Source: Bradyrhizobium sp. CCGUVB4N (GTDB lineage Bacteria > Pseudomonadota > Alphaproteobacteria > Rhizobiales > Xanthobacteraceae). From it: a DNA stretch of 64,000 nt. Numbering within the stretch: position 1 is the stretch's first letter; the number at the start of each line of letters is the position of its first letter. Under the pieces are notes generated by a model. That model was not told the DNA's origin. It worked only from the letters and a program-made list of their open reading frames with translations, and searched no databases. Made by a program: the position numbers and the translations under genes. The stretch is taken from contig NZ_JANADP010000001.1 of the NCBI RefSeq assembly GCF_024199945.1, forward strand, positions 3,100,001 to 3,164,000. Reading direction: 5' to 3'. Below, piece by piece: positions 31,096 to 40,025 of the stretch.

Positions 31096-32259
31096 TCAAT
31101 GCGTTACCACGATGAAATCCGTGTCTTTTCCGGTCTCATGGCTAAATCCGTTGTCGGAAATAATCAATGAAGAGGCCGGCGTCAAAAGTTGAGAGATCCT
31201 CTCAACCGTATCCTGAGGTATTTCGATGCGGTTGAGGACAGCGTTGGCCTGATCGGGCGACGGTACCGATAGGGCGGTTTGCTTCACGGGCGTCTCGCGC
31301 CTCTTCGTGGCACCCTCGATGCGAGGAAATTCGTCCGGAATCGACACGACGGTCCAGCGAATAGCCGTTCCCTCGTTCTGGAATTCCATTGCGGTAAACA
31401 CGTGTGTTCCCAGCGGCTCCTCCGGATTTTCGATCTTGACCGGGACATCAAACAACGGCGTGAAGCCCTGACGCACGAACAGCTTGCTCAACTTACGACT
31501 GACGAAGATGGAGATTGGGACGATCTTTTTGGGCGCGCTTGCAGTGGGAACCGAGCCCGGCACCTGGAGGCTGGCGGCTTCCGGAGTCTCAGCGTTTGAC
31601 ACCGGTGATCCCTGCGTTGCTGCGGCTGTACCGATGCTCTTGGTTGCGACGGTGGCAGTCTGGAATTCCGACGAAGCGGACGCGGCTTTCGGTTGAAATA
31701 GATGCGGATTGGTTATCTCGACCGGCGGCTGGACATCATCGTGCGCAATGATCACGCGCGTGCCGCGCTTCGTGAGATGCCAGAGTCGAACGGCAAAATC
31801 ATTTTTCAAACGGATGCAGCCGTGTGACGCTGGATGCCCAGGCACGACACCGGCGTGCAACGCTATCCCTGACCAGGTGATGCGTTGCATGTAGGGCATG
31901 GGGGCGGCGCTATAAATATTTGAACGGTGCCATCGTTCTTTGCTGATAACGCTGAACACGCCGAGGGGCGTAGGATGCCCCTCCATTCCCGTGGACACCG
32001 AAGAGCGTGCAATCAGGGCGCCGTTGTCAAAAAGCGAGACTCGTTGGTCTGCTATTGAGATGATGATCTGGAGCGGGCCCTTCGGAAGGGGCTCGGGCGC
32101 GGTTTCAGAGTTTGTCTGCCGGTGGTGGTGCTTGTGTTTGTGGGGAGCGTATTGACCCGGCCAGAACGTGTGTTGGGGTCCAAACAGAAATTGAGCGTGT
32201 GCGATCCCCGCAGGGAGCATGAAAATCGCGAATACAGCCGTTGTTATCGCGCGCTGCAT
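31096..32259 (-). CDS. L,D-transpeptidase (YkuD family), exported
   Basis: A 387-residue protein with a signal peptide (MQRAITTAVFAIFMLPAGIAHA). The YkuD domain spans about residues 60-190 and ends in the catalytic HAGVVPGHPASHGCIRL with C148. A long C-terminal extension (about 200-387) includes a Ser/Ala/Thr-rich linker and a second, unassigned domain (PISIFVSRKLSKLFVRQG, FDVPVKIENP). Such enzymes form 3-3 peptidoglycan crosslinks or attach proteins to the wall in the periplasm. The start at 32259 follows AGGGGA; an upstream in-frame ATG would hide the signal peptide. It is divergent from a lytic transglycosylase. Confidence 0.87.
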   Translation of the reverse strand: MQRAITTAVFAIFMLPAGIAHAQFLFGPQHTFWPGQYAPHKHKHHHRQTNSETAPEPLPKGPLQIIISIADQRVSLFDNGALIARSSVSTGMEGHPTPLGVFSVISKERWHRSNIYSAAPMPYMQRITWSGIALHAGVVPGHPASHGCIRLKNDFAVRLWHLTKRGTRVIIAHDDVQPPVEITNPHLFQPKAASASSEFQTATVATKSIGTAAATQGSPVSNAETPEAASLQVPGSVPTASAPKKIVPISIFVSRKLSKLFVRQGFTPLFDVPVKIENPEEPLGTHVFTAMEFQNEGTAIRWTVVSIPDEFPRIEGATKRRETPVKQTALSVPSPDQANAVLNRIEIPQDTVERISQLLTPASSLIISDNGFSHETGKDTDFIVVTH

Positions 32260-32616
32260 TGCTAGTAATCCCCTAGCGAACTTCGTCCGGTCCCATAGGC
32301 GCGGTGCCATCGTTTCCAAACGATGCGCGAAGCCGACGCCTGATGCGTTATCCCGACCAGCGCGCCAAGCCTCTGCTTCAAATCTGGTCGCAGTGGGTCG
32401 AAAATTGGACCGTACTCACAATTACGGTGGGAGTTGCCGTTGTAACGGGCGCAATCGCTTGTCATCGACGCGTTGCAATCGAGCAACATGTTTTGAAGAA
32501 ATTGACGAGCGGCCGTTTGCGCCATTGCGCGACCCACATTGATCCCAAGAATAAGCCTCTTCGCATGCTTGGCTTTTCTACACGGCTCCGGCGGAGCCCA
32601 TAGAGGCGACGGCATC
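32260..32616. other. Divergent promoter interval between two cell-wall genes
   Basis: The 357 bases carry no convincing gene; short frames on the plus strand lack codon bias and a ribosome binding site. Promoters for the transpeptidase and the transglycosylase must lie here. TTGACGAGCGG at 32500-32510 could supply a -35 element, but no matching -10 was identified. Confidence 0.4.
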
Positions 32617-33750
32617 ATGAACCCGTGGCGATTTGCGATAGTGGCGCCAACGATTTGCGGAACGGTCGTTCTCGCGGGGTGGATCGTTGGCTGGTTGGCC
32701 GGCTTCGGTTCGGCCGGCACCGAGAACGCCCGCGCAGTGTCAATCGAGGACCGCGCAGCATCTCTCTCCGTCACCGCTAGGCTCGCGGATGAACTGCAGG
32801 CGATCGCAATGGCCGACGCCGTTGTCGCTGACACCGTTTTCGCGAACGCCCCTGTCGCTAGCGTCGAAGTGGCGACGGCCGCCGAACCCGCGGCAGGGAC
32901 GACCACCGACACGACGGCGGCATCGGATAAGCCGGAATCGATCGTCGCGTTGCCCGGTCCGTCGCAGATGCTGTTGGCCGATTTATCGCCTGTGCAGGAA
33001 TCGGTGGACTTGGGCCACCGTGCTGTCGACCAACCGGCGCCGACAACGTGCGGTGCATCCGGCGGTTCCTCCAACTCGGGGCCGCAGGATTTCCGGTATC
33101 TCATTTGTTATGTCTGGTCCGAACTGCCGCCTGCCGAGAAGCCGGCTGCGATCGTCTTGCGTTCCTTCAAGGACATCCCGGTCGGAACGCCGGTGGAAGA
33201 GATCAAGCGCGCGTCCGACGCTTTCGGTCTGGATTTCACTTTCATGAAGGCGGTGGCTAAGGTCGAGTCCGGTTTCAACCCCAAGCAACGCACCGGGTCG
33301 TATATTGGGCTGTTCCAGCTGAGCAAATACGAGTTCGGCAAATTCGGCTCCGGGGACATTCTCAATCCCCGCGATAATGCCGTTGCGGCCGCCTACAAGG
33401 TCATCACCGAGGGCATTCTGTTTCAGTGGGTGACGCACAGGGAGCCGGACTTCAACGATCTCTACCTGATCCATCAGCAGGGCTGGGAGGGCGCCGCGGA
33501 ACACCTCAGCCAACCCAATCGCATCGCCTGGAAATCGATGTGCGCCACCAGCGAAGGCAGGGAGAAGGGCGAAAAATGGTGCAGGCGCGCGATCTGGGGC
33601 AATACGCTTCCGGCCGTCAAAGAGGCGTGGAAATCGGTGGAGAAGCTGACGTCGGAGGCGTTCGTCGGAATGTGGCGCGAGCGGGTTGCTCATCTCTATT
33701 CGAAATACATGACCACCGCCACCGCCGATGCCGAGCGGGCGCACCAGTAA
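32617..33750 (+). CDS. Lytic transglycosylase-like (SLT domain) protein, membrane-anchored
   Basis: A 377-residue protein. An N-terminal hydrophobic segment (about residues 7-32) is a likely membrane anchor, then a low-complexity Ala/Val/Thr-rich stalk to about residue 165. The C-terminal half has the SLT signature: catalytic E217 in KAVAKVESGFNP, GSYIGLFQLSKYEF, and DNAVAAAYKVI. Such enzymes cut the MurNAc-GlcNAc bond of peptidoglycan. GPQDFRYLICYVWSELPP precedes the domain. Four or more cysteines outside the core could make disulfides. ATG 32617 is chosen because it directly precedes the anchor. Confidence 0.78.
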   Translation: MNPWRFAIVAPTICGTVVLAGWIVGWLAGFGSAGTENARAVSIEDRAASLSVTARLADELQAIAMADAVVADTVFANAPVASVEVATAAEPAAGTTTDTTAASDKPESIVALPGPSQMLLADLSPVQESVDLGHRAVDQPAPTTCGASGGSSNSGPQDFRYLICYVWSELPPAEKPAAIVLRSFKDIPVGTPVEEIKRASDAFGLDFTFMKAVAKVESGFNPKQRTGSYIGLFQLSKYEFGKFGSGDILNPRDNAVAAAYKVITEGILFQWVTHREPDFNDLYLIHQQGWEGAAEHLSQPNRIAWKSMCATSEGREKGEKWCRRAIWGNTLPAVKEAWKSVEKLTSEAFVGMWRERVAHLYSKYMTTATADAERAHQ

Positions 33751-34353
33751 ATTTCCGTTGAGTGGTTGGCAGGAGTTGCAGCAGCCGCGGGCCGAGCGGG
33801 GCCTCACCGCCGCTGGTCGCGCGGATGCACTTTACGTCGTCAACGACGCGCTCGGGTCGTTCCTGCTGCGCGCTAGACTAGCGAGGTGATCGATCAGGTG
33901 GCGATGTCTGTTTGTGGCCATCGCGTCGTTTCGCTGCGGAATTCGATCGCTACCAGGGCCTACCTGACATTGGGCAAGCCTGATTAATGGTTGGCCGTTG
34001 ACCGCGGCCGGCATTGCGATGGTCCGACGCAGGCCTCCTCAAGAGAAATCCTGCGTCAGGGTTGCGGCGAATTGCTCGAGCGCCCAGTCGACCTGGTCGC
34101 TGGTGATCACCAGCGGCGGGGCGATGCGGATCGTGTGCTCGTGGGTATCCTTGGCGAGAATGCCCTTGCCCTGGAGCGCAAGTCTCGGCCCGGTAGGAAG
34201 CTAAGCTATTAATGATGCTTAGGCCTGTAGCTTTTCCGCGTCGCGATACGATACTGCAGGGCAGGCCGGTCGTTGCAGCATTGGCCAATCTTCGCTTCAA
34301 TCGTCTCTCACATTCCACGGGCGGCATAGCCAGAAACAAGTCATAGAGGATCC
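33751..34353. other. 603-base gene-free interval holding a rocD remnant
   Basis: 33910-34037 resembles the sequence just downstream of intact rocD (36440-36642): both contain GCGTCGTTTCG, GATCGCTACC, ACATTGGGCA and GCGGCCGGCAT in the same order. The rocD fragment at 34038-34179 follows. 33760-33905 contains nothing recognised. Confidence 0.55.
34038..34179 (-). pseudogene. rocD 3'-end fragment (longest copy)
   Basis: About 142 bases match the 3' end of rocD (36642-36783) with few differences, encoding a C-terminus like [18 protein letters not shown]...VDWALEQFA. The similarity stops abruptly after CCCTGGAGCGC. No start or catalytic part is present. Confidence 0.85.
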
Positions 34354-35511
34354 ATGCCATCAATCGTCATTGCCCAGGGCGGCGGCCCCACCGCCGTGAT
34401 CAACCAGACCCTGTGTGGCGCCATCCTTGCCGCGCGCAGGCATGATCCGTCGTTGCGCATTCTGGGCGCGCGCTATGGTGTGCGAGGCCTCACGGCGGGG
34501 AACGTCGTCGACCTGACCACCATGCCCGAGGCCGAACTCCGCCGCCTCGGCAACACGCCCAATTCGGCTCTCGGATCGACTCGCGACAAACCAGATTCCG
34601 GCGCATGCTCTGATATCCTCGCGGCCCTGGACCGGCTAGTCGCCCGCGCCTTTGTCTATATTGGCGGTAACGACACCGCCGGAACGCTCGAACTGCTGCG
34701 GCAGCAGTCAAGTGGCCCCTGCCATTTCGTGCATGCCCCCAAGACCATCGATAACGACCTGATGGAGAACGATCACGTCCCCGGCTTCATCTCGGCAGCC
34801 GCCTTTGTCGCCAATGCCCTTGTCAGCATGGATCTCGATTTTCGCGCCTTGCCCGGCATCTATGTGGCCATCGTCATGGGCCGCCATGCCGGTTTCCTCT
34901 CCGCCGCGGCCACAGGCTGGCAGCAATCGCCCGACGATGCTCCGCATCTGATCTACACGCCGGAAAAGCCGTTCTCGGTGGTTCAGTTCCTCGACGACGT
35001 CGATGCGGTTTACACGCGGCTGGGCCGCTGTATCGTCTCGATGTCCGAGGGAGTGCAGGACGAAGCCGGCCGGCCTCTCGCCGAGGCGCTGGCGGGCGCG
35101 GCCGTCGAGCGCGACGCCCATGGCAATCTGCAATTGACGGGCGGTGATCTCGGCATCGAGATCCAAAAAGCACTGAAATCGCGTTTTCCCAAGGCAAGAG
35201 CGCGTGTCGACACGCTGGGCTATCTGCCACGCGCATATATCGGCGTAATCGACGAAGCCGACCGCAAAGAGGCTTTCGACGCTGGCGCATTTGCCGCGCA
35301 AAGCGCCTTAACCGACAGCGGCTCGGTGGTGCTGCATTATGACGGCGAGCGTATCGAACCTCTGCTCGTGCCGCTCGATCGCGTGGCTGGCAAAACACGC
35401 CATATGCCCGACGATTTCCTTGTCGGCAGCAATACCGTTTCGGAAGAAGGACGGCGCTATTTTCGGCGGCTTCTACCCAAGCGGCCCGATATCTTCCTGC
35501 CGTTCGTGTGA
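34354..35511 (+). CDS. 6-phosphofructokinase, diphosphate-dependent type
   Basis: A 385-residue phosphofructokinase. [11 protein letters not shown] opens the protein. G104-G-N-D107-T (GGNDTAGT) and K130 in APKTIDNDL are the residue choices of PPi-dependent enzymes, where ATP-type enzymes have GGDGS and a Gly at these points. GRHAGFLSA and SMSEGV are also family features. It would phosphorylate fructose 6-phosphate (or a related sugar phosphate) reversibly with diphosphate. AGAGG lies 5 bases before the ATG. The gene stands alone between rocD fragments, suggesting insertion or rearrangement. Phosphate-donor specificity is inferred. Confidence 0.85.
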   Translation: MPSIVIAQGGGPTAVINQTLCGAILAARRHDPSLRILGARYGVRGLTAGNVVDLTTMPEAELRRLGNTPNSALGSTRDKPDSGACSDILAALDRLVARAFVYIGGNDTAGTLELLRQQSSGPCHFVHAPKTIDNDLMENDHVPGFISAAAFVANALVSMDLDFRALPGIYVAIVMGRHAGFLSAAATGWQQSPDDAPHLIYTPEKPFSVVQFLDDVDAVYTRLGRCIVSMSEGVQDEAGRPLAEALAGAAVERDAHGNLQLTGGDLGIEIQKALKSRFPKARARVDTLGYLPRAYIGVIDEADRKEAFDAGAFAAQSALTDSGSVVLHYDGERIEPLLVPLDRVAGKTRHMPDDFLVGSNTVSEEGRRYFRRLLPKRPDIFLPFV

Positions 35512-35586
35512 AATTGTCGGAGAGAGCATTCTCAACATGAGGCTCTCAGGAATGTTCTTTGGCACAACCGTGGACGTCCGCTCATT

Positions 35587-35671
35587 GACGGTGCAGGGCT
35601 CCCGTAGCTTGGTGAAATAGCCGACTGGTGGGCCGATGACACCGGCCTCGCCCTGGATCGGCCCGACCAGG
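35587..35671 (-). pseudogene. rocD internal fragment
   Basis: Matches 37201-37283 of intact rocD and encodes [19 protein letters not shown] against the intact [19 protein letters not shown]. It comes from the middle of the gene, unlike the other two fragments. It is bounded on the right by a hairpin repeat. Confidence 0.8.
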
Positions 35672-35674
35672 GCC

Positions 35675-35713
35675 CGTAGGATGGGTTGAGCTCTTCGCTC
35701 TACCCATCCTACG
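35675..35713. repeat. GTAGGATGGG hairpin repeat
   Basis: CGTAGGATGGGT (35675-35686) and ACCCATCCTACG (35702-35713) form a perfect 12-base stem, with a partly pairing inner TGAGC/GCTCT. A broken copy is at 28787. Confidence 0.75.
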
Positions 35714-35717
35714 AGCT

Positions 35718-35794
35718 TCCGCTTCCAGCGGCAGAACGGACATTGGTCGGACTTGCTGCTGGCTCGACCCGGTCGCGAATGACCCGGAGGAGAC
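35718..35794. repeat. Degenerate dispersed repeat, copy 3
   Basis: The most complete copy of the family also seen at 21488 and 29405, with blocks CAGCGGCAGAACGGACATTG, GTCGGACTTGCTGCTGG and CTCGACCCGGTCGCGAATG. It directly follows the hairpin repeat. Confidence 0.55.
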
Positions 35795-35838
35795 ATTCAA
35801 CGGTGTATTGGGCAAGGATTGCGCTAAGTGCCCCACCA

Positions 35839-36324
35839 TCAGCGTTCTCGTTCCCAGGTCAGGGTGCCGACGACTTTCTTACCGACAAAAACGGAGCTGA
35901 CTTGTTCAGCCGTTCGGATGCTCAACCGGTCGCCCTCCAGCTTGAAAAATCGCACCTGATCCTGCCCGGTGAGGAGCTCGTTGCCAGAGATGTCGACCTT
36001 GGTCGTTAATTTGTCTCCGTCGATGGTAATTTTGCCGGTGTAGAGAAGCAATGACTTAAGCAGCGCCGCACTCTCGTCGTTGTTTGTTGCGGGCTTGCGG
36101 TTTGCTCCGACAATAATGAAGGCAGCGTATCCGTCCGGCGTGATAAGCGCCCTGCCTTTCGGGTTGGGACCAAATGGTTCGCTTGCGTCGCCACCGACAA
36201 TTTGAATGGTCCATGAAGTCAGTTTCCAACTTCCGACCAGCAGCTTCGATGCGTCGTCCGCAAACACAGGTCCAGACTGAAAATAGCAATAGAGGGCAAA
36301 CAATAGGGCAGCGAGGCGCACCAT
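35839..36324 (-). CDS. Lipocalin-like domain protein, exported
   Basis: A 161-residue protein with a signal peptide (MVRLAALLFALYCYFQSGPVFA). The mature part matches the lipocalin-like family of small beta-barrel proteins: LVGSWKLTSWTIQ, then PFGPNPKGRALITPDGYAAFIIV. Its role is unknown; a periplasmic ligand-binding function is possible. The start at 36324 has GGAG about 10 bases upstream; an ATG 21 bases earlier lacks one. Base composition is lower in GC than its neighbours, and it sits among rocD remnants. Confidence 0.75.
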   Translation of the reverse strand: MVRLAALLFALYCYFQSGPVFADDASKLLVGSWKLTSWTIQIVGGDASEPFGPNPKGRALITPDGYAAFIIVGANRKPATNNDESAALLKSLLLYTGKITIDGDKLTTKVDISGNELLTGQDQVRFFKLEGDRLSIRTAEQVSSVFVGKKVVGTLTWERER

Positions 36325-36642
36325 GCTGTGCTCCACGAATGACAAGTCGGGCTGCGACAGCGACCAAGATAGCTTGGGCGGTCAAAGCTTACGAGGCCTT
36401 AGATGGCAAGCTCTCGCCAGCCCGTCGAGGGCGCCACGTCCGGAATTGGCCCATCGCGTCGTTTCGACGCGATGCGGAATGTGATCGCTACCGGGCCATA
36501 ACGGACATTGGGCAGGCCTGCACCAATCAAGCTCGGTTTGTGAGTCCGCGCCTATCGTAATCGGCCACAATTTTCAGCGCACAAGTGGCGGCATGGTTCG
36601 TTGTCAGCCGCGGCCGGCATGGCGATCCCCAATGCGGCCCTC
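36325..36642. other. 318-base gene-free interval downstream of rocD
   Basis: Contains GCACCAATCAAGCTCGGTTT (36519, also at 28763) and a stretch (36440-36642) matching 33910-34037 upstream of a rocD fragment. No gene was seen. Confidence 0.5.
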
Positions 36643-37857
36643 TCAAGAGAAATCCTGCGTCAGAATCGTCGCGAACTGCTCGAGCGCCCAGTCGACCTGG
36701 TCGCTGGTGATCACCAGCGGCGGGGCGATGCGGATCGTGTGCTCATGGGTGTCCTTGGCGAGGATGCCCTTGCCCTGGAGCGCTTCGCAGTAGCGGCGGG
36801 CACGGCCGGCCTCGGGATGCAGCTCGACCGCCAGCATCAGGCCGCGCCCGCGCACGTCGCGGATCGTGTTGGCGCGGATGTCCTTCAAGCCTTGCAGGAA
36901 GCGCGCGCCCTGCGTGGCCGCGTTCTCGATCATGCCTTCCTCGACCAGTACGCGCATCGCTGCGCGCGCCACCGCGCAGGCAAGCGGGTTGCCGCCGAAG
37001 GTCGAGCCGTGCTGCCCGGGTCTCAATGTGCCAAGCACGTCGTTGTTCGAGAGCACGGCCGACACCGGATAGAAGCCGCCGGACAAGGCCTTGCCGAGCA
37101 GCGTCACGTCAGCCTCGATTCCCTCGTGCTGTTCGGCGAGCAGCTTGCCGGTGCGGCCGAGCCCGGTCTGGATCTCGTCGAGCACCAGCATCACATTGTT
37201 GGCGGTGCAGAGCTCCCGGACCTCTGTGAAATAGCCGGCCGGGGGAATGATGACACCGGCTTCGCCCTGGATCGGCTCGACCAGAAAGGCGACGGTGTTC
37301 GGCGTGATCGCCGCATCCAGCGCCGCGGCGTCACCGAACGGGATGATCTTGAAGCCCGGCGCGAACGGCCCAAAGTGCCCGCGTGTCTCGGCGTCCGTTG
37401 AGAAGCCGACGATGCCCAGTGTGCGTCCGTGGAAATTGTCGGCGCAGACAATGATCTCGGCCTGGCCGTCCGCCACGCCTTTCACCTCATAGCCCCATTT
37501 GCGCACCGACTTGATGGCGCTTTCAACCGCCTCGGCGCCGCTGTTCATCGGCAGCACCTTGTGGGAGCCGGTCAGCGCCGCGATCTCTTCGTAGAACAAG
37601 GCGAGCTGGTCGTTGTGGAAGGCGCGCGAGGTCAGCGTCAGCCGGCCTGCCTGTTCCACCATCGCCGCCAGGATCTTGGGGTGGCAGTGGCCCTGGCTGA
37701 CCGCGGAATAGGCGGAGAGGCAATCGAGATAGCGGTTGCCTTCGATGTCCCAGACCCAGACACCTTCGCCGCGCGTCAGGACGACCCCGATCGGCTGGTA
37801 ATTTTGGGCACCGAACCGTGCTTCGGTTGCGAGGAGATCAATGACCGACGAGCTCAT
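36643..37857 (-). CDS. rocD: Ornithine aminotransferase
   Basis: A 404-residue PLP-dependent class III aminotransferase. The Schiff-base lysine is K256 in [26 protein letters not shown] (phosphate site), the EPIQGEAGV segment and [13 protein letters not shown] are all as in ornithine aminotransferase. [13 protein letters not shown] and [13 protein letters not shown] complete the family pattern. It converts ornithine and 2-oxoglutarate to glutamate semialdehyde and glutamate (arginine/ornithine catabolism). GGGAG lies about 9 bases before the ATG. Three fragments of this gene lie within 7.4 kb. No arginase gene adjoins it. Confidence 0.92.
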   Translation of the reverse strand: MSSSVIDLLATEARFGAQNYQPIGVVLTRGEGVWVWDIEGNRYLDCLSAYSAVSQGHCHPKILAAMVEQAGRLTLTSRAFHNDQLALFYEEIAALTGSHKVLPMNSGAEAVESAIKSVRKWGYEVKGVADGQAEIIVCADNFHGRTLGIVGFSTDAETRGHFGPFAPGFKIIPFGDAAALDAAITPNTVAFLVEPIQGEAGVIIPPAGYFTEVRELCTANNVMLVLDEIQTGLGRTGKLLAEQHEGIEADVTLLGKALSGGFYPVSAVLSNNDVLGTLRPGQHGSTFGGNPLACAVARAAMRVLVEEGMIENAATQGARFLQGLKDIRANTIRDVRGRGLMLAVELHPEAGRARRYCEALQGKGILAKDTHEHTIRIAPPLVITSDQVDWALEQFATILTQDFS

Positions 37858-38014
37858 TTTTCGTCACTCCCATTGGGCCGCCCGGGATGTGCGCGATGCT
37901 GCCGATTTGCTCCGGCGTGTCAAATGGTTCTGCGTATCCACCTTGCATTTTCAGCCGCGCTGCCGGCTACTGTGCATGGGGTTGTTTTCGACTTTTGGGG
38001 TCGGCCTAGGCTGG

Positions 38015-38692
38015 TCAGGAGTCCTGCCTGCGGTGCTCGATCTCCAGCGTGACCAGGCGCGCCAACAATGTCGCCGGAAAGAGCTGGCCAAAGATGGCTT
38101 CCATGTTGCACAGGCTGCGCGCAACCGGATGCAGCGGGGCGACGTCGCCGTATCCGGTCGTGGTCATCGTCGCGAAGCTGAAATAGATGACGTCGCTTGC
38201 GAGCCTCGGACTGTCTTGCACCTTCATGCTCACAAAGGCGTCCTGATCGAGTGAGCCGATGAAAGTGTAGAGCGCGGCGAAGATCACGGCGACCGCCAGA
38301 TACAATAGCACGGCGCCGATCACGCGATGATAGGTCACGCGGCCCGGCGCAAACGTCTGGCGCGCCACCGCCCAGGCCATGGTCGTTCCCACGATGAGCC
38401 ACGAACCGGCAAACAGATTGAGGTCGAGAATGGATGGCGATCTGATCCGGAGGATCGCACCGACCGTGATCATGACGAGCGCGATCAGCATCGCGACAAC
38501 AGCGACCGGACTGCCTGATATCACGAAGATGCCGCAGACCAGCAGCAGCGCCAGCACAAGCTCCGACACCTGGAATGCAAAAAGCCCCAGCGCCTGCAAC
38601 GGCGAGATCACGAACATCATGATCGCCAGCAGGACTGTCAGGACCGTGAGGGCCGGATCGGCCCAGCGTTCGCGCAATTGATCGATGTTCAT
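38015..38692 (-). CDS. Potassium-channel-like membrane protein
   Basis: A 225-residue protein with about six hydrophobic spans. The pore signature ATMTTTGYGDVAP (about residue 175) is a canonical K+ selectivity filter between the last two spans. The first four spans lack an obvious voltage-sensing row of arginines, so gating is unclear. There is no regulatory RCK domain. It starts 6 bases after the P450 stop, with its ribosome binding site overlapping that stop, and is probably co-transcribed with it. Confidence 0.85.
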   Translation of the reverse strand: MNIDQLRERWADPALTVLTVLLAIMMFVISPLQALGLFAFQVSELVLALLLVCGIFVISGSPVAVVAMLIALVMITVGAILRIRSPSILDLNLFAGSWLIVGTTMAWAVARQTFAPGRVTYHRVIGAVLLYLAVAVIFAALYTFIGSLDQDAFVSMKVQDSPRLASDVIYFSFATMTTTGYGDVAPLHPVARSLCNMEAIFGQLFPATLLARLVTLEIEHRRQDS

Positions 38693-38698
38693 GACGCC

Positions 38699-39919
38699 TC
38701 AGCCGATCGAGCAGGGGACGCTCAGGAAGCCGCGGAACCGGACGCGGCCGCCACGCACGGGCTGGCCGCTCACGGCATAGTCCGGGAAGCGTGCCAGGAA
38801 TCGCGAGATCGCAATCGCGCCTTCGAGCCGCGCCAGCGCCATGCCGGCGCATTGATGCGCGCCGGTGGCAAACGCAAGGTGCCGGTTCGGCGTGCGCGCG
38901 ACGTCGAAGCGTTCAGGATCGGGAAACTGCGCGGGGTCGCGATTGGCTGCGCCGATGCAGAGCGTCACCGACGTGCCGGCCTCGAGCAGCACGCCGCCGA
39001 GCTCGATCCGCTCGGTCGTCATGCGGTTGCCGAGCTGGTTCGAGCTTTCGTAGCGCAGGATCTCCTCGACGCCCGTCTTGATGAGATCCGGATTGTCGAT
39101 CAGCCGCTGCTTCTGGTCCGGATTCCGATGCAGCGCGACGAGGCCGTTGCCGATCAGATTGGTGGTCGTCTCGTGGCCGGCATTGAGCAGGAAGATGCAA
39201 TTGTGCAGCAGCTCCTTCTCGGTCAACCGTTCACCGTTGTCTTCTCCCTGGATCAGGCGCGTCAGCACGTCGCGGTCGGGGTTGCCCGGTGTCTCGCGCC
39301 GGCGTGCAACCAGCGTCTCGAGATAGGCAAGGAAATCCGTCACCGCCTTGTTGCCGCGCGCGGCGACCTCAGTGGATACGACCGGCTCCAGCGCGCCAAG
39401 GATCGCGAGCGACCAGTCGCGCAGCGGCGCACGTTCGTCATGGGGGACGTCGAGCAGATTGCCGATCACCTCGATCGGGATCGAAGCGGCAAAATCCTCG
39501 ATCAGCTCGCAATCGCCCTTGTCGGCGATGGCGTCGAGCAGGCCGTCGACCAGCCTGACGATATCGCCCTCCATGCCCGCGATCGCGCGCGGCGACAGCG
39601 CGCCCATGATCAGGCGCCGCACGCGGGTGTGCGCGGGAGGATCGTTGAAGACGAGGCTCGTGGTGTGGTGCTCGTAGAGCGGCGTGTCGCCATATTTCGG
39701 CGCGAACTCGCGCTTCTTGTCCGAGCTGAACGATTTGGTGTTCTTGTAGGTGGTGACGAAGTCGTCGTAACGGGTGAGGAACACGGTGCCGCTCGGCAGA
39801 CGCTTGACCGGCTCGTTCTCCCGCAGTGCACGATAAGTCGGGTAGGGATCGTCGTAGAATTCGCTCGTCAGCTTCGCCAGATCGAAATTGGCCGCCAATT
39901 CTTTCGCATCTGCGTTCAT
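38699..39919 (-). CDS. Cytochrome P450 (second of two)
   Basis: A 406-residue soluble P450 of the common bacterial type. The I-helix AGHETTT has the full acid-alcohol pair, the K-helix E-x-x-R is in VEEILRYES, and the haem loop FATGAHQCAGMALAR carries the ligand C357. Substrate unknown. It is followed by the K+ channel gene and is divergent from the TPP-dependent decarboxylase genes at 40026. The ferredoxin-reductase-like protein at 8547 could be a redox partner, but nothing shows it. Confidence 0.9.
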   Translation of the reverse strand: MNADAKELAANFDLAKLTSEFYDDPYPTYRALRENEPVKRLPSGTVFLTRYDDFVTTYKNTKSFSSDKKREFAPKYGDTPLYEHHTTSLVFNDPPAHTRVRRLIMGALSPRAIAGMEGDIVRLVDGLLDAIADKGDCELIEDFAASIPIEVIGNLLDVPHDERAPLRDWSLAILGALEPVVSTEVAARGNKAVTDFLAYLETLVARRRETPGNPDRDVLTRLIQGEDNGERLTEKELLHNCIFLLNAGHETTTNLIGNGLVALHRNPDQKQRLIDNPDLIKTGVEEILRYESSNQLGNRMTTERIELGGVLLEAGTSVTLCIGAANRDPAQFPDPERFDVARTPNRHLAFATGAHQCAGMALARLEGAIAISRFLARFPDYAVSGQPVRGGRVRFRGFLSVPCSIG

Positions 39920-40025
39920 GCGCCATACTCACCGGTTGAGACCGATATGCCGTTTTCGCTCTTTCGAGCTTTGCCGGTCACCGTCTACAGTCGTGCCGTG
40001 ATTTGCAAGCCGACCGGACAGGAAA

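Noticed and set aside
29288..36783. rocD fragments as attachment sites of an integrated island
   Set aside because: The fragments differ in length and in the part of the gene they come from, no integrase gene is present, and no short exact core was found at both ends.
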